DNA of 64,000 nt from Sarcophilus harrisii (Eukaryota; Chordata; Mammalia; Dasyuromorphia; Dasyuridae). The notes under the pieces are model-generated. The model searched no databases. It had not been told where the DNA came from and was given only the letters and a program-made list of their open reading frames with translations. This document shows, one piece after another, positions 52,501 to 60,829 of this stretch; position 1 is the first letter of the stretch, and each line of letters starts with the position of its first letter. Both the position numbers and the translations under genes were made by a program. The stretch spans positions 53,656,539 to 53,720,538 of the forward strand of contig NC_045427.1 in the NCBI RefSeq assembly GCF_902635505.1, in the 5' to 3' direction.

Positions 52501-55500
52501 CATACTGCCAAAGAGGTCCACTAAAGGTTAAGGACACTTGTTTTAAGATATCTACTCTGGCATGAATGTGGAATAGGATGGGGAAAATGGGTAATGCAAG
52601 TGGATTCTTGACTCAGTCTTCTTTATTTTAACTGCTATCAATACTGACATTATCATATTAAACAGTAATCAAGTGCAACACCAAAGTACCCTAAATCCAA
52701 ACCTCTTTTTACAGACTGGAAAACTGACACGAATATGGTCTCTATATTGCACATATATATACATATATATGTGCGGGTATGTAGATATGTGTATATGTAT
52801 TTATGCATATATACACATGCAAACACACTTTTAAACACTTTATAAACACATAGCTCTCAAATCAATGACTTAATTTGGATCAATTTCATGAAAAGACAAG
52901 GCCATTTCCTAATGGACTATGATACCAAAACAAAAAATTATATCTTTGATGTAATTTTTTTGTTGGTCAGTTGTTCAGTTGTGTCTAATCCTTCCAAAAC
53001 CCATAGACCATTGAATGACAGGCCCTTTTATCCTCTATACATTTTTCACAAATATGCTTTATAAACTTACAACAAATTACTTATACTCAGCAAACATTAA
53101 CTATTACTTAAATCTACAAATTGCCTACAAATCCCCCATTTCATTTTTAATACCTAATTTTGCACTGATATGTAATTTGTTTATAAGACAAGAAATGCTG
53201 AAACACCTGACCACTCACTAACATCCAAAATGTCCCAAAATAATATTCATAATGCCTATACAAAGTTTAAATAACTACTACTAATTATTTAGTTCACTAC
53301 TAGTGTTCATCACTTATGTATCTAATTTCTTTTTAAAAAATGAATACTAGAGGAAAGACCATTTCATGAAATCAACTATTGATTATTGTACCTATAAGTT
53401 GACAGTCCACTTTGCTTCCACGCATCTTTGTTTCAACCCATTCCGTGATGTTTCGAGGATGCAATGTTGCATGGACTGAAATGGATGTACCTGAAGGTAT
53501 GAAGAATACTACACATTGACAAGATACTCCTTGGAATGGTTATAATGTATCCTGTCAATGCGTTATGGTGTATGCTGTGAATGTATATTAAGAATTAGTA
53601 TGCGCTGTCATGCAGCTTGAGCAGGAGTTGGATTATTCATAAGAGGCAGAAATAGCTCCTTTAGCATGTGTATTTTCAATTTTAAAAGTGACTATTGTGT
53701 AGTAAATACAAATGTACAATGTGGTCTGACATCAATGGAACTCTGTGACCATTTCAATATGCTGGTGCATCATTAAATACTGACTAAGCACTAACAATAT
53801 TTAGATGATTAACATTAGAAGGGCACAAGACACACCTGTCCTGCCTAGTTAGCTTGAATTGCTCATCATGTTTCTATCACAATGGATATACTCATGTATA
53901 CTGAAGGGCAAGAAAAGTTAAAACAAAGCCCGACTTAATCAATCCAATAAACTGGTAGGAAAGGAAAGAAGGCCAAGAAAAATGTTTCTAGAAATCCACC
54001 TTTTGGGTAAAACTTAAATGAGCAAACAAGATAGTTAGGCAGTCAGTTTTCTAGAAAATAGGAAAAGACACCTCAATTATTAACAAAAACATTTAAGCTT
54101 TAGTGAAGTCAACTCTGAAAGTTAATCCAATATGAACTTCTTATAAAATGATTTTTATTGAAAATGGCTTTTTTTTTCTCTCTGGAAGAATTAAATGTAA
54201 CCAATTCATAGGAACAAATTTTAAATAAGGTTTCAAAACAGCAGGTTTTTTTCCTTTAAAAAAACAAATCTTAGAGTCCTTTCAAAATGCTAGAAAATTT
54301 AACCAAAAGTTGCTTTAATATTTTAGGAAAAGAACTGTACTAGCTTAGAATGTAACAATTTCAAGCAGTGCAATACACTCAGCGCCAGAAATTACAAGGT
54401 ATTCCTGGTAAAATACTTGGGAAATCCCCAATAATCTGAGTACATTTTAAGGTTAGTGAAGCTTTTTAATACATTTAAATTTACTAAATACTTTACTACT
54501 AAAACTTATAAACACACTAAGAATACTCTATAAATGTACTATTTCCTTGGGTCCACTGACAACAGACCCTTACTGGATATTACTAGAATAGAAAGCCAAT
54601 AAACGTGGCTTACTATAGAATACTATAGGGCTTTTTTAAAAGGAAGAAAAGATCTCAATAAAAGGTCAGTTTGGGCTTATATATATATATGTTCCTTTGA
54701 AAATATGATTAAGTTTTTTTTTGTTTTTTTTTTAAATCAGGGGAGCTTTCTCTTTTAACTAATAAGTGTTTTGACTAATACCCCTACCACAGGGTAAGGG
54801 AATGAATATTTACAAGTTGAACAGTTTAATCAGTGTCAATATTTTATCAATTTAATGTCTCTAAGCACTCTGTTTTATTTTCTTAATTATCAATGAATAG
54901 AATGTTTCTTATAGCTTTGACTTCCTAGAACTTCCCACAAGTCAAGTGGATAACAATAAAATTAACTTTTCCTTTTCCTATCACCTGGCAACTTGCTTTT
55001 TACAAGCTTGAATGACTTTTAAAGATGGAATAATTTTCATATTTCGTTCCAGCCCAAGAATCTGAACTGACTTTTAAGAATGCATACAATTCTTAGTTGG
55101 ATAGCAAACATTTACCATCCCTTAATTCTGAGAACTCCATGTGAATGTAAGCTCCTTAAATCTTCAAGGAAATTCCTGGTTGAGTTTTTATGTCAATAGA
55201 AAAGTTCAAAGTGATCTAAATTTTAAAAACTTGAGATTTTAGAATCTCCACTAGCCTCAAAAGGGACATCAAGCCTATACCACTTACTCCATACTGTGAT
55301 AAAATGATGTTCCTATCTCAATAAACAAGGTCTACAAAAATCAGTTCAGGTACAGAAACAAAAGACCCACACTCAACGACAAGACAACAACTAGCAGGCC
55401 AACAAGGCACCAAAATTCCCAACATGGCAATAACAGGCTCAGAACGATTTTAATCTATGAGGACAGCCAACCCAAGCTACCACTCACCAGCAATATGAAC

Positions 55501-56827
55501 ATATACATGCTCCAAGATTAGCAAGCCCCTGCACCTGGCGACATCACCATCAATGCAAGAAACCCTGTGGCAAACCTTGGAGGAAGAGGAAAGGTGGCAA
55601 TGAAAGATGATACATACCTGTGACACTGAGAACTGTTGAGGAAAAAAGAAAGAATTAACCACTACATGCCTTTTTCTAAAGCAAAAGTTGTTTTTTTAAA
55701 ATGGAATAGTAATAAAGTGCAGAACAAAAATAAAATATTAATTAACAATAAATATTTCTGAAACAACCTGCCAAATATAAGCATATACTATAAAAGTCCA
55801 CTGTATAAAACCAAGAAGGGAAAACTATGAATTAAAAAATTAAAAAGTTAGGAATTAACTTACCATCATGTAGTTCCTCTGGGGCTTCAGTGTCACACAA
55901 AATTGCTTCATTATATGGTGGAAGCTGCAGACATATGTGAATTTTTTTTTAATTCAAGAAATTTCAACACTTCATTATTATCATAATTATTTTATCACAA
56001 CTAGAAAACCTGAGTTGCCTCCTGGTGTGTTTTTCATTTGTTTTTTTGGGCTGAGGCAATTGGGACTAAGGGACTTACCTGAGATAGGATTTGAACTCAG
56101 GTCTTCCTGACTTCAGGGCAGAGACCTATCTACTGTGCCATCTAGCTGCCCCCCTCCCACTCTGTAACAACTCTATTTACAAAAAAACCCCACAACAATT
56201 TAAGGAAGCAGTTTTATAGGACTACTCAAAGCTTCAATGTTTTTAGCAAATAAAATCTTTTACTACTAGAATACCACTAGATACTAAAGTTGTTTGCTAT
56301 TGAATCTTGACCACTAGATACTAAAGTTGTTTGCTATTGAATCTTGACTGACTAGTACCTCTATGTATGTGAATGTATACATATTCCTGGGGCTGGACCC
56401 TAAGGCTAGTCTTGGGCAAGTCACTGTCTTCATTCCCTCATAAAATAAAGATGCTGGACAATCAGTTGGATTACCTTATATCCTTTGGAACAATAGCTAT
56501 ATCCTGGTGGACTTTTAGTAAGAAAGTTATGGACAGGTTCATGACTGTTCTATAGAAGAAATAAGCCAGAACAGAACCGGTGTCCCCAATCACTCCACAG
56601 TAAATGACTAAATGAAATCCAGGAAGGAAAGCCAACAGACAAGAGACCATCATGCCCTCCTACTCCCTTCCCCTAACTACTTTCTTGTTCTACGGATTTT
56701 GTGTCAGCAATTTTTATGACTGGTACAGAAGTATGAGGAGTTTTATTTAGGTGGTCATAGTGTCTACAGTGAAAACAAGTGAGGAAAAATGAAAGAAAAA
56801 TGCTTCACATTAATAAGATACCCATAA

Positions 56828-56858
<31 letters not shown>

Positions 56859-58726
56859 GTGGTTAAGTACAAATCTGTACACATGAATGTAACTATTTAT
56901 AGACTTTTTTTTTCTTTCTTGCTGAAAAGGTGATAAGACACTATATATACACTACATACAGGACTATTGCTCTCAATTTTTATTCAAATAACTACCAACA
57001 TACATTCAATTACTATCCTCATTCTAACAGAATGAAAACACACATGAAATAATTTGAAATAAGGGACTAAAGAGAATCCTATACAATTTGTTCACAAACA
57101 CACAAACACATATAGTAAACTTTTTCTATTGCATTGACATCGTCTTTGAAAGAGTAACAGCAGCTGACATTCATCCAATGCTTCGTTTACAATTTCCTCC
57201 TGCAGCCATTATCTTACTACTGGATTCTCATTACTATAACAGGTATTACTCCCATTTTATGGGAAGGAAATGGAAGCTGAAAGAAGTTAAATGACTTGCC
57301 CAGGGTCACAGTAATTGAATCTCTGACGCAGAATTCAAATACAGGTCTTCAGGACCTCCAGATCAACAATCTACCCACTTTCGAATATATTTTATTTAGA
57401 ATCAAATTGTCTCGTTAATGCTAGCTCGAGTTAAATGGGTATTAAATATATAAGGAGGACATATACAAATAGAGAAACCAAGATTTCAAGGAGAATTTTC
57501 CTTTTTAATTAAAATTTTCCTACACAAAACCAAAGGGGAAAATTTATTACTCTAAGACTATTATATTCTTTTAAGCCAATAGCAAAAATTAGGATTTATA
57601 CTTGCATGTATGATTATTTTAATTTTTTTTATACTGGTGATTAGTTTATAAATTTCTTAATTAAGAATATTTTTATGTAACTTCATTATTTTATATTTAT
57701 TTTCTAATCATTCTAAATTATGAAAACCTCAGTTTCAAGAAGTGTTCCTACATAAAAAAAATGGACTTATCCTTCCCATTTAAAAACTTTTATGTTCATG
57801 GTTATTTAGATGTTAAGACAATTATAGGCATAAATTTAAGTATGTGAATTAAAACCTTAACCTATCAAAATCCTTGAAGAATTAATGTTCTGTATGATTA
57901 TAATCAATAGTTAACTGACCATTTATAAATATACTTTATTTTAGGTGCCACTTCATATATGCTAATTTAATTTTATTTGACTCAAACTTCTGAAATTTCT
58001 CTGAGTCATTACCATGATCTCCTTAACTGTAGAAAACTGTAGATTACAGATCACCATAGTTGTAGAAGACTTTGTTAAGAATCTGGACTAAATTGAATGA
58101 ATTCTGATATCCAGGTATTCAATCAATTTTTGCCTAATTCTTGATGCTAGTTTGTCTAGGATTTCCTTCTTTCTTCTTTAAGTAGCAAACAATACGTATG
58201 TCTATGTCTATCTCTATGTGGATTATGCACACACAAATGTGAGGAAACAACACCCACACCCACCGTTTTAACTCAAAAACAACTCCATTAACCAAATGAA
58301 ATTTCTTTGAAAAATAAGGAGGGGAAAAAAACAGCTAACAAATGAAGAGGAAAAAAACCACACCACTAATAATACAACACATTTGTTTTCTAAAAGCCAA
58401 ATTGAGCAAACCCCCCCCCAAAAAAAATCTGTGCTCCAACTGTGACTGACATAGATGTTTATAATGTATAAGTTCCATGAATAGACTATTTCATGCACCT
58501 TATTCTTAATTATTTTCCCCAATTTTCCTTCTTTTTTGTCCAAATTTCCATGTTTAGAAAACAAGCTAAAATATTTCCTAACACTTCTAAACAAAAAAAG
58601 TAAAAATTGAAAGCCAAATCATTAAATTATGACTAATACACAAAACAAAGATCTTACCTCAACAGAAGAACGAGGAGTCACAAAAAACTGATTGAACTCA
58701 TCAGGAGTAAAATCTCCAAAAACATA
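22429..58726 (-). CDS. USP10: USP10, ubiquitin carboxyl-terminal hydrolase 10 (exons 2-14; exon 1 outside window)
   Basis: Cysteine deubiquitinase of the USP family. In human it acts on p53, G3BP-linked stress granules, AMPK, SNX3 and stalled ribosomal subunits. Thirteen exons join at 58726-58658, 55924-55864, 50925-49894, 37513-37422, 36906-36797, 36431-36376, 36081-35978, 35239-35140, 33679-33505, 31128-30963, 26622-26478, 24351-24286 and 22616-22429. They sum to 2364 nt, 787 codons plus TAA, with no internal stop, and every intron is GT-AG. Adding the usual 7-residue first exon gives about 794 residues against 798 in human; exon 4 is three codons shorter and exon 10 one. Order of parts: FGDF motif, PAM2-like motif, polybasic patch, disordered middle, then USP catalytic domain with Cys box (exon 5) and His box (exon 14). 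The identification rests on remembered human sequence and is near certain. Confidence 0.97.
22617..24285 (-). other. USP10 intron 13
   Basis: 1.67 kb. Holds a plus tRNA-SINE at about 22885-23045 (ggatcaaatctcagcttttg) and an L2 tail-like piece at about 23820-24010 (gataagctccctgaaagtag). The rest is unique. Confidence 0.7.
24286..24351 (-). CDS. USP10: USP10 exon 13
   Basis: 66 nt, phase 1 on both sides, encoding (E)[21 protein letters not shown]. It joins LEISR of exon 12 to VVYHHG of exon 14. The acceptor is TTGTTTTTCAG, the donor TTTGCAG|GTATGT. Being 3n and symmetric, its skipping would keep the frame but remove 22 residues just before the His box. Human has FKCHRTYR where this has FKGHRNYR. 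Confidence 0.95.
24352..26477 (-). other. USP10 intron 12 with antisense LINE 3' end
   Basis: A LINE 3' end lies in minus orientation at about 24440-24665, the mirror of the family at 45.5 kb (ccttgcaaaaccttctattc, cccagatggcaggtagaccc). 24,700-26,470 shows no repeat I can name and may be ordinary conserved intron. Confidence 0.65.
26478..26622 (-). CDS. USP10: USP10 exon 12 (catalytic domain)
   Basis: 145 nt encoding [20 protein letters not shown], then [20 protein letters not shown] and [20 protein letters not shown] is the signature strand before the His box in USPs. It ends with one base of a Glu codon. The acceptor is GTTTCTTAG, the donor CAGAG|GTAATA. Confidence 0.97.
28224..28470 (+). 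mobile_element. Near full-length MAR1-type SINE
   Basis: Starts agataggtagtgcagtggat, with an A box (tagtgcagtgg) and B box (gttcaaatc) of a tRNA-derived pol III promoter. Then cagacatttagtaactgtgt, the CORE-like middle, and an end at aatcaacatgacagaacaac. The best SINE copy in the window and the clearest marsupial marker. It is not a tRNA gene: it has a body of about 245 bp and no cloverleaf. Confidence 0.9.
29170..29400 (-). repeat. MIR-type SINE, near complete, antisense
   Basis: Plus strand: gcatttatatagcattttaa, gatttgcaaagtgctttgca, then caaggtcacaaaactagtat and gatttgaactcgggtctctc. Confidence 0.8.
29930..30560. mobile_element. MIR-type element split by an L2 3' end
   Basis: The outer MIR-like arms are about 29930-29987 and 30469-30560 (minus orientation). 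The inner L2 3' end at about 29988-30468 (plus) runs from tgcctctaggataaagtata to aatacttgctgattgactg, the classic L2 tail. Confidence 0.65.
30963..31128 (-). CDS. USP10: USP10 exon 11 (catalytic domain)
   Basis: 166 nt encoding [20 protein letters not shown], then [19 protein letters not shown], then [16 protein letters not shown], ending in phase 0. This is nearly identical to human (D-to-E and R-to-H in SDKIR). The acceptor is ATTCTTTTAG, the donor CAAGAG|GTATTT. A truncated SINE begins about 58 bp past the donor. Confidence 0.97.
31405..32415 (+). mobile_element. L1 ORF2 C-terminal fragment
   Basis: cctgtcaagacatacccagg, aatggctgattaatggaaca, gactcactttttgaca-type text, then gattggctaatatgacagaa. 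It runs opposite to USP10, in sense on the plus strand. Frames are broken. Confidence 0.8.
33045..33405 (+). mobile_element. CR1/L3-type LINE fragment
   Basis: gatcaggtcacatctagaac, gaggacattgaaagatggac and the closing gaggtccctttcaaattttc parallel the longer copy at 38.9-39.5 kb. It ends about 100 bp from exon 10. Confidence 0.65.
33505..33679 (-). CDS. USP10: USP10 exon 10 (acidic insert of catalytic domain)
   Basis: 175 nt encoding (K)[20 protein letters not shown], an acidic [12 protein letters not shown] segment, then [20 protein letters not shown] and GGHIR. The acidic run is one residue shorter than human. The acceptor is TTTCCCTTTCAG; the donor ATAAG|GTGCGT splits an Arg codon (phase 2). 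The first part (to GP) diverges more than the rest. Confidence 0.96.
33680..35139 (-). other. USP10 intron 9
   Basis: 1.46 kb. Holds an L1 3' end (34100-34770, +) with a long (TA)n, and a MAR1 SINE at 34868-35040 (+) ending in a T run. Confidence 0.75.
34100..34770 (+). mobile_element. L1 3' end with internal (TA)27
   Basis: cttagtggatgcccattagt, gtagaaccaggagatcactg, ctgtgggaactgaatgtgga, then a (TA)n at 34525-34578, and a tail atgttttgaaaataaaaggc. One of the less diverged L1 copies here. Confidence 0.85.
35140..35239 (-). CDS. USP10: USP10 exon 9 (catalytic domain, QEDAEEYLG box)
   Basis: 100 nt encoding [20 protein letters not shown], then [13 protein letters not shown]. QEDAxEYL is the second conserved USP box. 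It ends with one base of a Lys codon (phase 1). The acceptor is CCTTTTTAG, the donor AATGAAA|GTAGGC. Confidence 0.96.
35240..35977 (-). other. USP10 intron 8 with SINE fragments
   Basis: MIR-type fragment at about 35430-35610 (-), SINE head at about 35705-35820 (+) and an opposing SINE part at about 35820-35920 (-). Confidence 0.65.
35978..36081 (-). CDS. USP10: USP10 exon 8 (catalytic domain)
   Basis: 104 nt encoding (A)[19 protein letters not shown], then [15 protein letters not shown], ending in phase 0. It matches human except Asn-to-Ile in TVxKSS. The acceptor is CTCTTTTAG and the donor AAAAG|GTTGG, whose GTTG is a somewhat weak 5' splice site. Confidence 0.96.
36376..36431 (-). CDS. 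USP10: USP10 exon 7 (catalytic domain)
   Basis: 56 nt encoding [18 protein letters not shown] plus a split Ala codon. Human has PVPPKPRQ here, so this species shows V-to-I and PR-to-AK changes in the proline-rich linker. The acceptor is TTACTTCCAG, the donor AACAAG|GTAAGT. Only 365 bp separate it from exon 6. Confidence 0.95.
36797..36906 (-). CDS. USP10: USP10 exon 6 (catalytic domain)
   Basis: 110 nt; starts [20 protein letters not shown] and ends [10 protein letters not shown] (split Phe, phase 2). It completes the Cys-box helix begun in exon 5, so the motif [13 protein letters not shown] is divided by intron 5. The acceptor is TCTTATCTAG, the donor AGTTT|GTAAGT. Confidence 0.96.
37422..37513 (-). 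CDS. USP10: USP10 exon 5: catalytic Cys box
   Basis: 92 nt encoding (E)[19 protein letters not shown], then [11 protein letters not shown]. It begins the USP catalytic domain. The nucleophile, human Cys424, is the TGC at 37434-37436 within GNWCYINA. Entry is phase 1 and exit phase 0. The acceptor is AAATCTACAG and the donor AATGCT|GTATCC. This stretch is essentially identical to human, showing strong constraint beside the divergent exon 4. Confidence 0.97.
37826..38032. mobile_element. hAT-like nonautonomous DNA transposon fossil
   Basis: Begins atggtttcaaactcaaatag and ends catgtttgacacctctggtc, mirrored ends of hAT type (TTTCAAAC / GTTTGACA). Interior: ggagccctatggacagcata, ttatttattttgttaacaat. 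Confidence 0.7.
38900..39520 (+). mobile_element. CR1/L3-type LINE fragment
   Basis: About 620 bp of continuous CR1-like text: gactcaacagtgtgacatgg, ctcaggcctagacagaccac, cagagatgggtacccaggat, gacagctgtctgcaagtacc. Ancient and untranslatable. Confidence 0.75.
45548..45922 (+). mobile_element. Well-preserved LINE (L1-type) 3' end with poly(A)
   Basis: gagatgactatgaaccacta, ccctctatttttgtctgcct, gtacagcaaaataactgtac, then gaaaaattacccatgcatat and an intact A20-like tail. The tail and low apparent divergence suggest a younger insertion than its neighbours; no clear target duplication was found. Confidence 0.8.
49894..50925 (-). CDS. USP10: USP10 exon 4: PAM2-like motif, polybasic patch, disordered region
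   Basis: 1032 nt, phase 1 at both ends, human residues about 51-398. It starts [15 protein letters not shown]2-like motif ([15 protein letters not shown], about residues 80-94), the type that binds the MLLE domain of PABPC1, is conserved. A polybasic run ([20 protein letters not shown]) follows, about residues 147-166, then a Ser/Thr/Pro-rich low-order region ending in the conserved [17 protein letters not shown]. Most divergence from human lies in the middle. Human Ser76 is Asp (50849-50851) and human Ser337 is Asn (50078-50080), while the flanks stay alignable. The acceptor is TTTTAAACAG, the donor GCAG|GTATAG. Confidence 0.97.
53392..53490 (-). other. USP10: Candidate 99-nt in-frame cassette exon in USP10 intron 3
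   Basis: On the minus strand the segment follows ATTCTTCATACCTTCAG and ends CTTATAG|GTACAA. It is exactly 99 nt, with 32 open codons between a leading GT and a trailing G. After exon 3 (ending in G) it reads [20 protein letters not shown]..., and its last G joins exon 4's GG as Gly, so the frame passes through intact (phase 1-1). The peptide ends KVDCQLI, contains an N-I-T sequon and resembles no family I know. The stretch holds three CpGs, unusual for this intron. One of three frames being open over 99 nt is not rare by itself; phase and splice sites add weight. Confidence 0.5.
55488..55575 (-). other. Possible frame-shifting (poison-type) exon in USP10 intron 3
   Basis: On the minus strand, CTTTCCTCTTCCTCCAAG precedes 88 nt that end in a perfect donor, TTGCTG|GTGAGT; an internal CAG|GTGCAG gives a 41-nt alternative. 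Entered in the USP10 phase, both versions reach a TGA after seven codons. If used, it would therefore truncate the protein or trigger NMD. It sits about 40 bp beyond the candidate microexon. Support is splice-signal only. Confidence 0.2.
55618..55632 (-). other. USP10: Candidate 15-nt in-frame microexon in USP10 intron 3
   Basis: On the minus strand, TTTTTTCCTCAACAG is followed by the 15 nt TTCTCAGTGTCACAG and then GTATGT. This is a strong acceptor and a consensus donor only 15 nt apart. Joined after exon 3 (phase 1) it reads Val-Leu-Ser-Val-Thr and leaves the frame unchanged for exon 4. It lies 232 bp downstream of exon 3. The splice-site quality and exact phase are seen; use as an exon is inferred and needs transcripts. 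Confidence 0.45.
55864..55924 (-). CDS. USP10: USP10 exon 3
   Basis: 61 nt encoding [20 protein letters not shown] plus the first base of a Gly codon (phase 1 exit). It corresponds to human residues 31-50. The acceptor is ATGTCTGCAG and the donor GATG|GTAAGT. Human Thr42-Gln43, a reported ATM target, is Thr42-Glu43 here (codons at 55889-55891 and 55886-55888), so the TQ consensus is absent. The phase-1 exit matters for the two candidate cassette exons in the following intron. Confidence 0.95.
55925..58657 (-). other. USP10 intron 2
   Basis: 2.73 kb. SINE at about 56055-56155 (-), 37-bp tandem duplication 56273-56346, SINE scrap at about 56385-56485 (+), A28 run 56831-56858, MIR-type at about 57165-57385 (-). 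57.4-58.6 kb is unique and AT-rich. Confidence 0.7.
56273..56346. repeat. Perfect 37-bp tandem duplication
   Basis: Two identical 37-bp units, each starting accactagatactaaagttg and ending gaatcttg, at 56273-56309 and 56310-56346. Confidence 0.95.
58658..58726 (-). CDS. USP10: USP10 exon 2: G3BP-binding FGDF motif
   Basis: 69 nt, 23 whole codons, starting [15 protein letters not shown] and ending SSVE; it aligns with human residues 8-30. The acceptor is TTCCTCCTCAG and the donor GAG|GTAAG. FGDF is the short motif by which USP10 (and viral mimics) bind the NTF2-like domain of G3BP1/2; it is intact, with only I9V and S14T nearby. The exon starts in phase 0, so the missing first exon must end on a codon boundary. 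No exon-1-like segment (MALHSPQ) was found between here and 64,000, so intron 1 is over 5.2 kb. Confidence 0.96.
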
Positions 58727-59501
58727 CTGAGGAGGAAAAAAACATATTGATCACATAAAATGTACAAGTTTAAAATAGCAGTAAAATCACTAAATATAAG
58801 AACAATTAATTATATATACACTGGTAACAAGAATTCCTGAGATCCATTTCAGTAGGCTAAATAATGGAAAGTTCTGAAAAATACTAATCTCTTAAAATCA
58901 CTGAGCTGCTAAATTCTCCCAACCTATAAAACATCAATAATAAAACAAATTAAATGAAAAGTGCTCCAAAACTGAGGTCTACTAATAACAATTTTGAAAA
59001 TATAAAATTTTATATGAGAAATTCACTAAAGGTATTTTCTAAATTCACTAACCCTATTTTCAACAACAATTTCTGATTCTCTGCTCACCTTTGCCTCCTT
59101 TTTTCTCTACCAATTAATGTAGGGAGTTGTCAATATATAACAGTGAAAACTCAAGAAATTAATCTAAGCAGCAGCAACATTTCTTTTTTTAGTTTTTAGA
59201 TCAAAAAGGACCAAATGTAAGTTATTTTTAAAAATTCTCATAGGATCATAAAGGTATTGATCTAGGAAAACTTTTTCATGAAACAGATGAGGAAATTTAA
59301 TCCCATGAAATTAACTAAACATCTTGCTCAAGACAAAAACACTAGGATTACAAATACCAGGCCTTCTGGCTGCTATTCCAGTGTTCCTTCCCAGAGGTAA
59401 ACGAAATCAAATTATTATTATTGGTTGGCTACTTAAGTTGGGTCAACTGCCAGTGAAGGCAAGTCAACTTATGTAGCAAGGCACCCTAAAGGTGCCAACA
59501 T

Positions 59502-59504
<3 letters not shown>

Positions 59505-59562
<58 letters not shown>
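59505..59562. repeat. (AT)29 microsatellite
   Basis: 58 bp of uninterrupted AT. It is flanked by ggtgccaa on both sides and preceded by the hairpin GGCACC-CTAAA-GGTGCC at 59480-59496. Confidence 0.95.
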
Positions 59563-59564
<2 letters not shown>

Positions 59565-60829
59565 TGCCAAGCAAGTGAAATAATCACCACTAAACTAAAT
59601 ACTTGAAACCCAAGACATTCTTAATCATCACTGATTCCAGTCCAGTGCCTGTAGCCACAATCCTAGGAAGCAAACCATGTGGAGGTGCAGTCTGGCAAAT
59701 GTTTCAGATACAGCTGCTAAAGATCTAGAAAACAAAGTTCTTGTCATCAAAGTCTTTGATGTTAACATCAGAAATGGATACTATTTTGATCAATGGAAAT
59801 GACATTAACGGAAGTACATTAGAATTTGCTTTATCACTTTATCTTAAGAACTACAGAACTTTACAATGTAATTTGCAACCAAAACTTTCTAAAATGTTGT
59901 CTCTTTAATTAGCAGGTAAGGTCCCTGAGAGCAAGGACCATCTTTTCTATTTGTATCCCCGGCAGTTAGTGCTCTGATCGAACTTAATAAATGTTCTATT
60001 CATTCATTCATTCACACTGTACCAGAACCAATGGCACTCCCAATAAGATAAAGATCTGATTCTGTCTTAAGGACAGATTAATTTAGAAAACAAGTTCACT
60101 TTAAAAAAAAAAAAAAAAACTTAATTTAATATGTAATATTTTTACTATAGAATATTTGAATTAGAAAACTTTTTCTTTAGATTATTTTATTTAAACTTTT
60201 AAAAGCTTACTATAGACAAAATTATCACAGGAATTTGATTAGAAGTAATCTTTAGATGTTATTTTGTCCAATTTCTTGATTTTATACATGAGAAAACACA
60301 GACTATTTAAGTCTTAGTGACTTGTCCAGAGTCACATAAAGAGGCCAGCTTTTCTGATTAAAAATCCAAACAATTTTCTTGATTCTTTACCATTATCTTT
60401 GGAGACAAATATCTTTCTCTCATAGAAATATCTCTCTAATTTTATTATATAAGTTGATTTTATAGATAGATAGATAGATATTATATATACATGGTGAGAT
60501 ACAAAGTTCATTCTGCAAATAATTTGAGCAATTCATCTACATTTCATATACTGGAGTCTGCTGTTTAAAATTAACTTTTGATTTTTGCTATAATGTATTC
60601 CGAAGATAATTGCGGGCTCAAGGCCATTTTTAAACAAAACAGATTCCAACATGAAAACATTTCATCCTTTGTAGAATTCTTAAGCAATTGCTATATGCTT
60701 TACTATTTAACTGAGAAATGAAACTACCACTTTAAGAAATTAACAAAATTTTGGTATAAAGTGTCTAAGATACTGGTCTATGTCCAATATCTGCCAATAT
60801 ATTTTACAGTTTCTACAGAAATTTTTAAG

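Larger units (their letters stand above)
50926..55863 (-). other. USP10 intron 3
   Basis: 4.94 kb and mostly unique. Contains a hAT-like fossil at about 52325-52545 (ggggtccatggaccttcaag), a TA/TG-rich stretch at about 52740-52830 and a minus SINE scrap at about 52965-53015, plus the candidate exons listed separately. Confidence 0.7.

Noticed and set aside
59580-59820. Relatively GC-richer block as a processed pseudogene
   Set aside because: Three-frame reading gave no continuous match to a protein I recognise; left as unknown intron.
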